A stretch of 64,000 nucleotides of DNA from positions 154,201,741 to 154,265,740 of the forward strand of contig CM041465.1 of NCBI GenBank assembly GCA_023213395.1, given 5' to 3'. The translations under genes and the position numbers were made by a program. The notes beneath the pieces are model-generated. The model made no database searches and was not told where the DNA came from. It saw nothing but the letters and a program-made list of their open reading frames with translations. Below are positions 32,773 to 44,676 of this stretch, piece after piece. The first letter of the stretch is position 1; each line of letters starts with the position of its first letter. Origin of the DNA: Cycas panzhihuaensis. Taxonomy: Eukaryota > Cycadophyta.

Positions 32773-33142
32773 TGTCAAAACTATTTGTATTTTATGTAAT
32801 CTCATATACATATTGTAATAGTTAAGGAACCCTTGATGTAATTTAATGTTGTTTTATAATAAGGTCAAGTCCACCTCCTTTGTCACATAGTTAGCCTATC
32901 ATATATCTTGAATTATTGGTGGATGGATTATATATTATGCCTCATACCTTTGTATCTCACATATTTTGGTGATTAATACGAAAACTCTACCAGTAAGAGA
33001 GCCATATATGTTGACAAATTCACCTATAACTTCTCCATTTGACTAGCTTTGTTTATGTTACATATTCTATTATTTATTATAGCTATTTTAATTGATATTT
33101 ATGATCAGAGCACATGAATGATAGATTCTAATACTTTTAACA
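32773..33142 (+). repeat. Copia-2 3' LTR
   Basis: 370 bp, TGTCAAAACTAT to CTTTTAACA, partner of 25099-25487. Confidence 0.9.
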
Positions 33143-33349
33143 AAATGTGGGATCTATGTGTGGTTCTTTATTTTGTTCTTAATTTGACTCAAAATTTGAG
33201 TATTCTTTGCAAGACAAGGTAGGGTCAATAGAGAAAACCATATTCCTAGCCTTATAAAATTTTCCATATATAAGAGTATACTTCTATAAGAACTTAATAA
33301 AGATGTTTTCATCTATTTCCTAATACACTTTAGCTAGTGTGACTTTAGT

Positions 33350-33790
33350 TTATTTTATTAAAGTTTCTTCTAAATGATACTCTATTATAGGTCAAAATGA
33401 ATCATCAACTTAAGGCCAAGGTCATTAAGATTCAACTTATTAAGGTTGTTTGAACCATGGAAGTTCCCTTTGGGATAAAGTTGTTCTTTCTAATGTGAAT
33501 CTTACCTCTACTACTTTAGTTATTTTAATGGCTTCTTTTATATCAGGTAGAGATAATGGTTTGATACACATTTGGATGCACTATGTGATTCCTATAACAT
33601 AGGTATCAATAATGGTTTACTTACCTAAATATTAGTTGGTATGATTTTACAATATTTAAAATTTATTTGTATATATTTCTATTTATGATACTTGCTTTAG
33701 CCTTATAAGTTGTGTAAAGAATAACTGATTCTAAGTGTTATACTATTCAAATAAACTATTTGTAAAATGTGTCCATATCTTATTTAATGG
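33350..33790 (-). pseudogene. Gypsy-3 gag remnant
   Basis: Minus-strand frames give a Retrotrans_gag-like C-terminal pattern: EIYTNKF.IL, TYVIGIT, then CIQMCIKPLSLPDIKEAIKI and TKVVEVRFTLERTT (family: F..GL...I...V....P.TL.EAI..A...E). No open frame survives. It agrees in orientation and order with the Gypsy-3 protease left of Copia-2. Identification is moderate only. Confidence 0.45.
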
Positions 33791-33799
33791 GTGTTCTTG

Positions 33800-36538
33800 C
33801 TTCCACTAATAAAACCTATGATGTTCTTTCTTATCCATGTGGATGGATGCATAAGTTATCTAATATTCATCACATATTAAATTGAGTGTAAAAGAGGACT
33901 CTAGCTTGCTAATCAAACTTTGAGAACTTTCTTTATTAAGATTAGGGTCAAAAGTTAGAATATTGATCTTATGATAGAGATGTTATAGCTATAGAGATGG
34001 ATTGCTTGCCTAATCTAGTGGAGGGTTACTTATCTAATTTGATAATGGCAACTTGACTATTAGATTTGATGATCCCATAGAGATGAAATTAGATTATACT
34101 ATCTAGTTCAAGATTGAGGTGATATCATCCTTTATTGCAAGATTAGACATTTTGGTTCTTACCTATTTTTTAAAATTTATGAAGTTTATTTCTAAAGGGA
34201 TGAAACTATCTACCTATGAAGTAGGAGCTATCATAGAGATAGAAGGGGCTTCTAATAAAAGGGACTAGTAAGAAAAAGGGGATATAAGAAAGACAGCAAG
34301 TAAGATAAAATGGGTTTCAACCAAATAAGGTTAGGTAGAGAGAATCCACTACTAAAAGAAAAAATAAAGGGGAGAAGGGGTGTAGTGTCTATATTCTATT
34401 GATCTCAAAATTTAAGGAAGAAAATCATATTATACACTAGAATGGGTGTAAATATCTCATCAAACACCTTAGGGTCCCTTATGATCCTTCTAATTTGAGG
34501 TTGTTATCCTCTTATTATCTAGTTGGTTCTAATTCTATTACTTTTCCTTGAAATATTATAATATTTGGTTATTATGATTAACATATTTTTTTTAGTTATT
34601 TATTTGATCCCTTAGTATTGAGAGTTCTTCCTATATTCTCTCATGTAAAATGAATGACATATATGATGTGTGTAGCCTTATGTTAGTTACTGACAACCTT
34701 TCTAAAATAGAAATTTAAACTTGTAACTTTATTAAAATTTTTAAGATTAATAATATAGGCATACAGTTAGATGTTTAATATATAATTAAATTAGCTTATC
34801 CTTAGGACAATATTAGCTCTATATAATGATATAGATAAGGACTTATCATCTCTTCCACTGACCATATTTGACTTAGTCTTCTTAGCTCATAATAGTAGTC
34901 TAGGTTTGAAGTGCTTTTAAATAGTTCTATGAATATCCTAACAAACTCATCTTATGGGGGTCTCTAATTTGTAAAACCAACTAGTTCTAAAGTTTTCCAC
35001 TATTCTCATATGATATCATCTAAATGAACAATGGAGAAAGGGGCCTTCTCATTATCTTCAAATTCTTCTAATGAAAAGTATTATTCTATTTATTAAATCT
35101 AGACAAGTTTTTGGGAGTCTTCTTCTTTCTTATAGCATTGTATTATCATTTTGTAACCTTTATTTTCTTATGTGTTTGGAGGGATTTTAAGTAGTTAAAA
35201 TAAGAGTTGAATAGAACTACCTTTTATTCTTTTATTAAAAGTCTTTTATAGTAATCTAAATGCACTATTATGGATTCATTCATATCATTAAATTAGGGTT
35301 ACAAAGTTTCATTCAAGTTTTTAGATTGGAATGAATACATATCTTTAGTAAACTTTAGATTCTTATTTAGATTTATTTGTTTTGTTCCTGACTCTGTACC
35401 TTTCCTATGATGCATGTTCCTCATGTTTTGAGGGTAGTACATGACACATAATATCAACTGTAATTATACAAGGATTTCTTGTATTATATTATTTATCTCA
35501 ATATTGTGTATAGTGTATGCAACTATTTTAGAGATAGCACCCCTCAAATACTTATTGAGTTCTATAACTTTATGTACTTATTTTATGACCCTTACTTCCC
35601 TATACACTAAGAAGGTTAATTTAGATTATGGAACTAATTGCTTGTGGTAAATTATAATTGACTATCTTGGGCTAGTTGGATTCTTTATATGTTTTTCTAT
35701 TTTCACAAATTTCATATAAACTAAAAGAAGAAATTTTATGGAAAATAATACCTTGATACCTAAGTCTGTATAAGAGGTAGAATTAAATTTAAGTAGAGAG
35801 TACTTCTAAATTAGCTAAAATATTTTTTTAGTGATTAACCTAATTATTTCCTAATAGTTCCCCTTGTCTCATAGTAAACACTAAGTCTTTTCTTCATTAT
35901 GGCCTTATCCTTCTAATTTAAGGAAGTACTAAGTGTTAATATAAATCCCAAATAAAAAGGATGAGAACTCACTACATAGTGAATATTATCCTTATGAGTA
36001 ATAAAAGGATACTTGTATGCATATGGTCACTAATAAGTGTATTTATAAACAAAAAAATTATATATTTTATAAGAGTTTCTAGGCTATTTTACCATATACA
36101 TTTATTTTATATATTCTCTCAAAATAAATTAATTAAATTCCTTCTATTATTTCCTTTACAATAATCAATAAAAAAAAAAGTATAAACAAAATCAAATAAG
36201 GTAAGGATGTTATATAATTTAATACTTAAGAGATACTTCCTTTTGATGATAAGTGAGTACGCATTCCTTCCTTATCCATTCTTCTTCTTCCTATAAAATG
36301 AAACTAAAGAAAAGTTACTTGGATACTTGTTATATTCTAGATAAAATCTTAATCTCAAATAGAAATCTATTTAAGAGAAAATTAAAGATGGCCTTATTAA
36401 AGATGAGGAAATGTATGTATCATATAAATAGGACACTATAATTGTTCTTCTAAATTGATTATTAATAAAAAAATAAAATTAAATGAAGAAAAAAAAAAAT
36501 TCAATTATGATTAAAAAATAATAAAATAATAATTATGT
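33800..36538. other. Unassigned AT-rich DNA
   Basis: No recognisable domain on either strand and no partner LTR. A minus-strand AGGTATCAAGGT at about 35760-35772 is a weak primer-site-like match and could belong to the upstream end of Gypsy-3. Small open frames of 60-70 codons look random. The left part may be Gypsy-3 gag or leader. Confidence 0.3.
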
Positions 36539-36556
36539 GAGAGAGAGAGAGAGAGA
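36539..36556. repeat. (GA)n microsatellite
   Basis: Nine GA dinucleotides, in an A-rich zone 180 bp before Copia-3. Confidence 0.9.
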
Positions 36557-36739
36557 TCAAAAGAAAAAAAAAAGAATACAAGTGTTAGATTTCAAAAATT
36601 AGAAATCAAATTGATGAATGAAGAAATATAAAAAAATTATTAAATTCAAGAGAAATAGTTCATGCTACTAAAACAATGAGTCATATTATAAAAGATCAAT
36701 ATAATAGACATGGCAACACCATGGAGGATATACTAGAAA

Positions 36740-37042
36740 TATTAACACATATAATGTTTATTTTGTTAAAGGTGTTCATAATTGCATCAGAAATCTATGG
36801 GGCCACCTTTATCCATCTATTATTGACTTAGGATAAGGTACGTATATTTTATATTATTCTTTATTAATATTTGATTTGAAAAAATATCGATCGATGGTGT
36901 CCTCCCACCTAACATCCTAACTATATATTTACAGTGAATTATTCATCATTATTCTTTAACACCACCAACTATTGGAAATTTATTAATATCTTTCTTTAAT
37001 ATGGGTTAATTTCTATTTTGCTCTATCTCCAGTTGTACTTTA
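36740..37042 (+). repeat. Copia-3 5' LTR
   Basis: 303 bp, matching 62759-63061 along its whole length; outer TG has become TA and the inner CA has become TA. It contains CTATATATTTAC (about 36930-36941) as a TATA-like site. Confidence 0.87.
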
Positions 37043-37044
37043 TT

Positions 37045-37056
37045 TGGTTTCAGAGT
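37045..37056 (+). promoter_or_regulatory. Copia-3 primer binding site
   Basis: TGGTTTCAGAGT two bases after the LTR; one internal change from the tRNA-Met consensus TGGTATCAGAG. Confidence 0.8.
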
Positions 37057-37436
37057 ACTTTAGTTTCAACTTCATTTGATTGTAGAGTGACGATTTAGTT
37101 GAGAATGATGCACAAAAAGCTTTTATATTGGATATTTATTCATTTTATAAAGTTTTATCAATAGTTTTTGTATAGTTTTATTAAATATTTAGCTATTTTT
37201 GGTTTGTATGCTCTATATAATCTATATTCTTTCAGATTTATCTAGCAATAGGAAGTGTATTTAGCCCATCATTCTTTTAGAGCAATTATATTGATGTTTC
37301 ATTTAATAGTTTATAAGATTTTAACTATTTTTCATTATTTTTTTTAGGTTTTATCATATACTTTAACTTCTACAGGCTGGTGTGCTCTCATATTTGATCA
37401 AAACTACTTCAAGTGACTACTCATTAGACTCCACTT
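37057..37436 (+). other. Copia-3 leader, first segment
   Basis: 380 bp of AT-rich leader before the Copia-5 insertion. No gene visible. The leader continues at 44976-45980 and 49807-50883, about 2.5 kb in all. Confidence 0.65.
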
Positions 37437-37734
37437 TGAAAAGGGTTACTGTCAGAAGGTCATTACATTAGTTGATTATTTCTAAAAAGGGTCTTAAATG
37501 AACTTTAAATTAGATCACTTAAGTGAAATAAAATTTCATGTGCATTATGTGTAACTTTATTTCACCTAACTCTAATGCTCTCTCTCTGAATATAAAAGTA
37601 AAAGCTCAATGGAGGAGATTTATTCTTACCTCCCCATTTTGTGAGAGCTGCTTTCTTTCTCTCAAGTCTCTCTCACTCCCATATTTGCCTGTGTGTTTAG
37701 TACATGGAGACGAAGGATAGATCCACTCTTTTCA
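37437..37734 (+). repeat. Copia-5 5' LTR
   Basis: 298 bp, TGAAAAGGGTTACTG to CCACTCTTTTCA. It has AATATAAAAG (TATA, about 37592-37601) and matches the Copia-4 LTRs. Confidence 0.92.
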
Positions 37735-37736
37735 TA

Positions 37737-37748
37737 TGGTATTAGAGC
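37737..37748 (+). promoter_or_regulatory. Copia-5 primer binding site
   Basis: TGGTATTAGAGC, two bases after the LTR. One C-to-T change from the tRNA-Met consensus, shared with Copia-4, so it is probably the family form. Confidence 0.85.
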
Positions 37749-39743
37749 TTACTTCCTTCATATTCCTCACTTATACTTGCAATAGATCCATCACTTCCTT
37801 CTCCTCCATAATCCATGTGGTGAAGGAGATTGTGAAAGTGGATTTAGAAATATTTTCAAGTTATTATGATAGTATATTTTGTATTATTTGCTTTCCCTTT
37901 CTCTTTGTAGGTTTGGAAGCATACTATAAGGAGTTGTAAGGCCTAAGGATTCCAATCGTTTAGTGGCTATTCATGCTATCTCATTCTTCTTTTTCTTTCC
38001 CCTTTTTTTTCTATTTAACAAGGGGAAATGTTGCTGACATTTTTCCAGTATTTAGAAGAATGATTGTAAGGGGAGGTCTTACCCAATTTTTTTTAAAGAA
38101 TTTCAAGCCATTTAAAATATCCATCATTGTATGATCTCACCTTTCCTATATTTGGATCCTGGTGATAAAAAAATGATGGAAATTTCATACGATATCATGT
38201 GTTAATGAGATATTACCAACTTGAAATTTTTGCAGAAATATAATTTGATTACTAAATTTCACAGGTTTGCAAAATCTTTTACAAAGATCTAATTGAAGTG
38301 ATTCTAGTTGTCAATGATGAGTCTCTAAGTCTACTTTTCACCAAAAAATTTGGCACCTAATTTAGATGTCATATGAGGAAGTTATTGTTGTTTTAGTGAA
38401 CAATAGTTATTTTTAGTAAGAATTCTGAAAAAATATAATTTCCTAACTTTGTAGGATTGCCAAAAACTTTCTAGAACTCATTTAGACCTGATTCCACTTC
38501 CTAAAGATGAAGTTCTAAATCTAGTTTGTAGCACAAAAATCAACACTCCATTTTGACATCATGGGAGAAAGTTATTGTTGATTTAGTGAAGACTACTTTC
38601 TTTTGTATTAACAAAAAAAAAAGTGAAGAAAATTTCTTCCTTCTTTTTATAAGGCTTAAAAGCCCATTGTAAAAGTGAGAAAAAAACACTTGGATTAGAG
38701 AAATATCTGATGTTCTCACTCTTTTATTAGCATTTCATTTTAGCACTCTAAAATCACTTAAAACAAGCACTCTAAATACACTTAAAGCAAGCACTCCAAG
38801 CAAGCATTCTATTTTTAGTTAAATGTACGCTTGATGCAATTCAATAATCTTTTTACTCTTCCTAAAAGGAACGCATCACGTATGCTATTTTATGCCGTCT
38901 TATACCTATTCACACACTCACCAATGTTGAGATACCTTGGTTGGAAGAATGCTATGCCATAAAGGAGGTGTGGTTTTCAATTTGGGACTGGACTAAACTA
39001 GAATATTGGTGAGGTTTGGTTAGCCATACCATCGTGCCTCAATCAAGCATCATCTTGATAACCAAGTGGGAAAACTAAAACTTGAATACAAGATTAAAAT
39101 ATATCCAATCCAATATCTGTCATAGCCATGGGTATACATATACCACTCTTTAGAGGAGATATATAGCTTCTCATTGGTGAATTGGGTGAGGATTGGGAGT
39201 ACCTGGGCTCTGTTGTGACTTGGATTTCATCACCAAGCATAATTGCATGTATTATAGGTGAAGTCTAACTTAATTCTACTTGAAGCCTAGGCATACCTTC
39301 AATAACCTCAACTACATATTGGACATAAGTTAGAGGTTATTAGGTTGATTAAGCATCCTACATTTGAGTTTCAAGTTGTATAAACACAATGATGTCAGCT
39401 TCTATATTGATCACTTACTTATTTGTAAAATGTGATCCATAATATAATCATAATCATAGTACTTATCATATTTCTACTACGTTAGGTTAATATTTTCCAT
39501 AGGTTTTAGTAGCCAATTTTCATCATAGTGCTTCTCATATTCCTACTGCGTTAGGTTAATATTTGTTACATGTGTTGGTGACTTTTCTCTAAGTTGCTCC
39601 CTTCATCTTTGAGAAACCATTCTTACTTCTTCTTCCTTTTGCTACACTACTTCATTACATTTCCCATTTGTAAATAGTGATTGGTCATTTATTGCCATCA
39701 CTTTTATAGTGCCTTATTTATTTCTTCCCTTCTCGAAAGATAC
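37749..39743 (+). other. Copia-5 long leader with duplicated units
   Basis: Two kb without a credible gene. Two diverged tandem units of about 190 bp lie at about 38226-38415 and 38416-38600; both hold a GAGGAAGTTATTGTTGTTTTAGTGAA-like segment (pieces near 38373 and 38563). A 24-bp repeat (GCACTCTAAAATCACTTAAA and so on) occurs about two and a half times at 38743-38810. All of these have counterparts in Copia-4. Confidence 0.7.
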
Positions 39744-40710
39744 CATGTCTTCACAGTTCAAGTAAAATATGAACTGCATTCTAAAAAGGAAAGAAAATTG
39801 GGACATATGGTTCACTGATGTTATAAATACTGCAAAGTATGAAGGTCCGTGGAGAGATCACTTACAACCTACACCATCTGTTATAGCTACAACTACCTCA
39901 ACTACTTCTGGAGGAGGTGCTCTAACTGCTCCCACTGAAGTTGTAGCTAAATGCCAATGGAAACTTGATGGTGATAAAATCCATGAGGGGATATTGCTTA
40001 TTATTGATTATTCCCTACATAATCCCATTGATGAAGTTGTACATGATATAACATGGAAAGTTCTTAAAGTTTTTAAGAAAAAATTTGACACTAAATCAGA
40101 CTTAGAATTTGTTCACTTAGTGATGAATATGAACAAATTAAAAATGCAAAAAGAACACGTAAGTGAAATAATCAATATCCTTTGTCCAATCAAGCAAGCC
40201 ATTGATAAAGATTTCAAAACTCAATGCATTACATGGGATTTCTTGATTCAGTCATGTCTCCATATCTCATATTATAAAAATCTATTGGGAAGTCTTCAAT
40301 CTAGTGGAACTTTGAAGACCCTAAACTTTGAGGATCTTATTAATAAGTTTATTGAATTTGATAAGACCTTTGACACCAACTTTACCACTATATCAGATCC
40401 AGTTGATACTGATTTTGAAGTGGAAGAAGATCTTTGTTATACTAAAAATCAAGGTCAATACTCTCATAGAGGTGGTAATTCTCGTGGAAGAGGAAGAGGT
40501 AGACAACAAGGACAATGTCCTCTTAGTCAACAGGGTCCTCAACTCCAACAAAAATAATCTCAAGGCCAAGGCCAAGATAATCAACCTGGACCTTGACCCA
40601 ATAATCAGAGGCAATCCAACTAGCCTAATACTTGGACTAGAAATCAAACAATTGTGTGCCAAAGGTGTAATAGAAAAGGACATTATGCCAAAAATTATAG
40701 AACTACCACC
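39744..40710 (+). pseudogene. Copia-5 gag
   Basis: Translation start is best placed at ATG 39744 (MSSQFK), because Copia-4 has the same start; here codon 7 is TAA where Copia-4 has CAA. The open part 39769-40557 reads NWDIWFTDVINTAKYEG, then a Thr/Ala-rich stretch, WKLDGDKIHEGILL, then the UBN2-like capsid (TWKVLKVFKKKFDTKSDLEF, LKTLNFEDLINKFIEFDKTF) and an RGRGR basic stretch. After a frameshift or stop near 40555 the zinc knuckle lies at 40657-40698: CQRCNRKGHYAKNY. The fourth ligand is Tyr instead of Cys. Copia-4 has the same Tyr. Confidence 0.85.
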
Positions 40711-42420
40711 AATAAACTACCAAGTTATCAATAGCACCATGGTGCACATAATGTTGATAATACTTCTTTTGAAGATACTTTTGGTGGAACACAATTTTCT
40801 CATGCACATCTTCAAAGAGTTGGGACCACTTCATCAAATGTTGTTGATAGATCCACTAAGTATATTGAGGCTCATTGTGGTTATGCTTATTCACTTTTGC
40901 CTTCACCACTTGGAGTTGTAAATAGTGCCATCTCAAATACTTTATTATAGATCATGGATACTGGAGAAACATAATACATGACTTGTCATCACCAGTTCTT
41001 TCAAGATTTTGACCCTAAAGTTCATGGTGTTGTACACATGGCTAACAAATCATCTCAGCTAGTCAAAGGACTTGGAACTATTTGCATAAAACTCCTAGGC
41101 CTTCTAGATTTTACACTTGTTGATGTTTTATATATTCCTACTCTGATGCAAAATCTACTCTCCCTGTCCACCCTTGTCTCTTGTGGATATGATCTGAGTG
41201 TAATTGCAAACAATCAAATTCTCTGCATCATTCACCCTCCTTCAAATGCTGTGGTTATGACTGTAATTCTTGATGGCAAACTTTTTCACTTAACTAGCTC
41301 ACCATCCTCTGAAGCCAACTATGTTGATGATGACTCTACTTTTACCCTAAACCTAACTCCTCAAAAGTTATCGCAAGCAGCCCTATGGCATGTTCATATG
41401 GGCCATATTAAAATTGATCATTTAAGAGAACTACAAACCACTCTTCCTAGTTTGCTTAGACTCTCCTCTAAGCCCTTTAAATGCGAAGCATGTATTATTA
41501 CCAAATCTCAAAGATAACCCTTTCCTCATGGTTAGTGGAAATCTAGCCAACCTTTGTAGCTTGTACACTCAAATATATATGGTCCTATGCCCATCCCTTC
41601 TCTCAAACAGAAGTGGTACTATATTACTTTCATTGATGATTTTACCAAGAAAGTATGGGTTGCTTTTCTTACAAAGAAAGATGGAGCTTTTTCTATGTTT
41701 CAAGCTTTCAAGGCCCATGTGGAAAATGAATTTAGATTCAATATCAAAACACTTCAGACTGATAATGGTGGTGAGTACACATCCAATAAGTTTGAATCAT
41801 ACCCACGATAACATGGAATTAAACATCAAACCACTATTGTAGGTACACCCCAACAAAATAGAGTTATCGAGTGCATGAACAGGATATTATGGCTCATGCT
41901 ATGCTAATATATAAGAATGACCTTATCTATCTTTAGGCTAAGGCTATATGGAATGTTGTGTATTACATCAACATTGTTAGTCCCTCCAAACTCGGCCCCT
42001 CTCCACATGAAATGTGGTATGGATAAACCCCCTCTATCTACCACTTTAGAATATTTGGCTCTACTTGTTATGCTCATATTATGGAGGAACATAGAAATAA
42101 GCTCTAAGATAGAGCCATCGAAGGTATCTTTGTCAGGTACCCTATGGACAAAAAGGGATAAAAGGTTTTCATACCTTCACAGTGCAAAATTATCATCAGT
42201 AGATATATTGTTTTTTTGGGGACTTAAGATCAATTACTCAGACTTGACTCCAAGATGCCTTCATACAGATTTAATGATGCTACTAAATTTGATGTCTAGA
42301 TTCTAAAATTTAGGGGGAAAGATGCTCAACAGTTGCTCAAAATCTTGGAATCTGAAAATAGAGCCTCAGAGGATACAAGCTGTGACTCTTAGCCAATGTG
42401 TACACATCTAACACCATCAT
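40711..42420 (+). pseudogene. Copia-5 protease and integrase
   Basis: Protease: IMDTGET followed by TAA near 40955-40978 (DTG active site present; Copia-4 has Gln at the stop). The open frame 40978-41517 carries CHHQFF, HMANKSSQLVKG and DVLYIPTLMQNLLSLS, then the integrase zinc-binding region (LWHVHMGHIKIDHL, CEACIITK). Integrase core at 41587-41811 reads YITFIDDFTKKVWVAFL and LQTDNGGEYTSNKF with the second Asp. The first Asp region lies out of frame near 41570. The Glu region near 41870 is altered by a frameshift, and C-terminal segments continue to about 42300. Confidence 0.82.
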
Positions 42421-43490
42421 TTCTAAACAACCAAGTTGACAAAGGCAAAGCCATAGCAGAAGGATCATCTTCTATAACATCTATAGCTGGTTCATCTTCT
42501 CCATTATTATCAACTTCCTCCGTGCCAAATATTTCACATGATCCTTTTCAGGATCAAAACAAAGACCAAGAGGCTGTGGAAATAAAAACCTCATTCCCAA
42601 CTCGAGGTTTTCGTGAAGCCAAATAGCTACATAAGGATATGCAACCATATGAGGTTGGTAAAATTGGCACTAGAAGTGCCCATAGAGCAAAGATGCATGA
42701 ATCACTTTTTGTTGAGCTTGAACCAACAAAACTACACCTTGCTCTTAATGAACATTCCTTAACATACTAAGAAGTTGTAAAGCATGTAACTTGGAGAAAT
42801 ACCATGAACGATGAGTACCAATCTCTTATCAAGAATGGTACATGGGAGCTTATTGATCTACTACTTAGAAGAAAGGTAGCTCAAAATAAATGGGTGTTTA
42901 AAAACAAGTACAAATCATATGGCACCCTAGAAAAACACAAGGCGAGGTTGGTATCAAAAGGATTCATGTAAAGGGAAGGCATCAACTACACTGAAATCTT
43001 TGCTCTTACAACCAAGTGGCCTACAATTAGAACTCTTATAGCCTTGGCTTCTCAACAGGGTTGGAAAATCCACCAACTCAATGTTAAGACTACATTTCTC
43101 AATGGGGACCTTAAAGAAGAAATTTACATGGCTCAGCCAGAAGGATACGATATTGTCAGTCAGGAGCATAAGGTTTGTAGGCTCAAAAAGTCCTTGTACG
43201 ACCTAAAGCAAGACCCTCATGCTTGGTTTACTAAGTTGTCTAAAAGAATGAGGTAACTTGGATATGAGGTTTGTGACTATCAAGATATTGATGTAACATT
43301 ATTCATTAAACGCCAAAATGATAAAGTCACTTACCTCTTAATCTTTGTGGATGACATGCTAATAACAGGGAATAATGAACAGGTAATTAGCCAACTAAAG
43401 AAGGACCTTGCTAAAACTTTAGAATTGTCTGATCTCAGGTTGATGAAATATTACTTGTGAATTGAAGTAACTTAAAAGAATGGAAAAATC
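42421..43490 (+). pseudogene. Copia-5 reverse transcriptase
   Basis: Starts near 42780 (NTMNDEYQSLIKNGTWELIDL). Motif A at 43075-43105 reads QLNVKTTFLNG: the first catalytic Asp is Asn (GAT to AAT), whereas Copia-4 keeps Asp. Then [27 protein letters not shown] and, after a TAA at 43255, [16 protein letters not shown] with both palm Asp residues (about 43335-43375). It continues LRLMKYYL with a TGA where Gly is usual. Inactive. Confidence 0.84.
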
Positions 43491-44185
43491 TCTCTCCCAA
43501 GAAAAATATATCAACGATCTTCTGACAAAGTTTTAGTTGGAAGATGCTCGACCAGTGGATACACCTATGGAGCCTAATATTAAACTCTCAGATGATGGTG
43601 ACATTAGGGATCCAGAGACAACACTCTACAGGCAAATTATAGGTAGTCTCATCTATACTACTAACACAAGGCCAGATATTACACACGCTATTGGTATTCT
43701 TGCAAGATCCATGACAAATCCTAAGTAGAATCATTGGCAAGCTATAATACAAGTGTTGAGGTACCTAAAGACGAAGCAAATATGGTTTGTTATATGAACC
43801 CAATGCAAAATTTAAACTTTATGTATACATAGACTCAGACTTTTCCAGAGATAAATACACAGGAAGATCTACGTTTGGGTACATAACATTTCTTGGAATA
43901 GTACCAATATCATGGAGATCTAGATGGCAGAAGATAGTTGTAGACTCAATCGCCGAGTATATTCTTTAACGAGACAATCAAGGAGGTGATATGTCTTACT
44001 AGCTTACATGTAGATAATCAATCTACAATCTAGATGGCTAAAAATCATGTATTTCATGATCATACCAAACATATAAGTATAAAAGTCCACAGGATTAGAG
44101 AACTAGTTCATGATGGCATAATTCAATTGGAGTAATGACCTACAGTAGATTAAGTGGCCGATATCTTTACCAAACCACTAAAGAG
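43491..44185 (+). pseudogene. Copia-5 RNase H, partly deleted
   Basis: The open frame 43537-43728 covers the connection (DTPMEPNIKLSDDGDI, IGSLIYTTNTRPDITHA). RNase H starts FKLYVYIDSDFSRDKYTGRS (about 43810-43870) and ISWRSRWQKIVVDSIAEY (about 43910-43960). It then jumps to DNQSTI near 44005; about 120 bp present in Copia-4 are missing here. The tail (KNHVFHDHTKHISI, then IRELVHDG) is readable with stops. Confidence 0.78.
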
Positions 44186-44664
44186 GGTGAAGTTTGAATA
44201 GTTTCAAAAGCAACTCGGACTTAGGGCCTCCATCTTTGACTGATCAAAGGAGATGCCAATAGGACCATCATACTTTGTCTCATTCTTGAAAACCCCTTAT
44301 GGGTGCGGAAGGACAAGAATAAGTCTATGCTCTATCCCATTCGTGAAAACCCCTTGTGGGCATAAAAGGATAAGGGTTATATCATTTTGGAAAATTGGAA
44401 CCTGTGAAAACCTGAAAGGGCATGGGGGATGACCAAATGGTATATGGAGACTTAGTAGATTTCAGCTACAAAATTCATTGTACTAATTAGTTATCTAACT
44501 TTATTTCAAAAGCCGACTGAGCTAGGTTAATAGATTAAAAAATTTGTGGGTTTTCTTCCCCATGAGGGTTTCCCACAAAAGTGTCATAGTAGTTTTCTTT
44601 GTAAGAGTCTTAAATGAAGACCTCATAGGATAGAATAAAATAGGATGAAATAACCTTCTACCAT
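44186..44664 (+). repeat. Copia-5 3' non-coding tail with hairpin repeats
   Basis: About 480 bp between RNase H and the polypurine tract. Three copies of a GTGAAAACCCCTTGTGGGC-like motif start at about 44286, 44343 and 44404, i.e. 57 and 61 bp apart. Each can fold into a small hairpin (CCC/GGG stems; the third changes both sides to CCT/AGG). A related CCCCATGAGGG lies near 44560. Copia-4 has the same set at the same spacing. Confidence 0.75.
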
Positions 44665-44676
44665 TAAGGGGGAGAT
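44665..44676 (+). promoter_or_regulatory. Copia-5 polypurine tract
   Basis: TTAAGGGGGAGAT directly before the 3' LTR. Confidence 0.85.

Larger units (their letters stand above)
25099..33142 (+). mobile_element. Copia-2: Ty1/copia element inside Gypsy-3
   Basis: LTRs at 25099-25487 and 32773-33142 differ at very roughly 13% of positions plus a 20-bp indel. Flanks are AAAAG (25094-25098) and AAAAT (33143-33147), a near-perfect 5-bp duplication. A tRNA-Met primer site follows the left LTR and a purine tract precedes the right one, so the element reads on the plus strand. Order: 1.95-kb leader with the shared pre-gag block, gag, protease, integrase (interrupted by a solo LTR), reverse transcriptase, RNase H. 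Dozens of stops, most of them at Gln positions. Confidence 0.92.
22590..33800 (-). mobile_element. Gypsy-3: degenerate Ty3/gypsy element split by Copia-2
   Basis: Minus-strand integrase, RNase H, reverse transcriptase and protease run from 22.6 to 25.1 kb. A gag-like remnant in the same orientation lies beyond Copia-2, at 33.4-33.8 kb. Gag precedes protease in these elements, so Copia-2 (25099-33142) has inserted just between them. Own LTRs were not identified; the boundaries are estimates. Confidence 0.65.

Noticed and set aside
33800-36538. Host gene in the unassigned stretch left of Copia-3.
   Set aside because: Only scattered frames under 70 codons, no splice-linked exons or domains that I could read.
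44186-44664. An envelope-like third gene between RNase H and the 3' LTR in Copia-4/5.
   Set aside because: Only about 480 bp, no open frame, and hairpin repeats instead of coding pattern in both copies.
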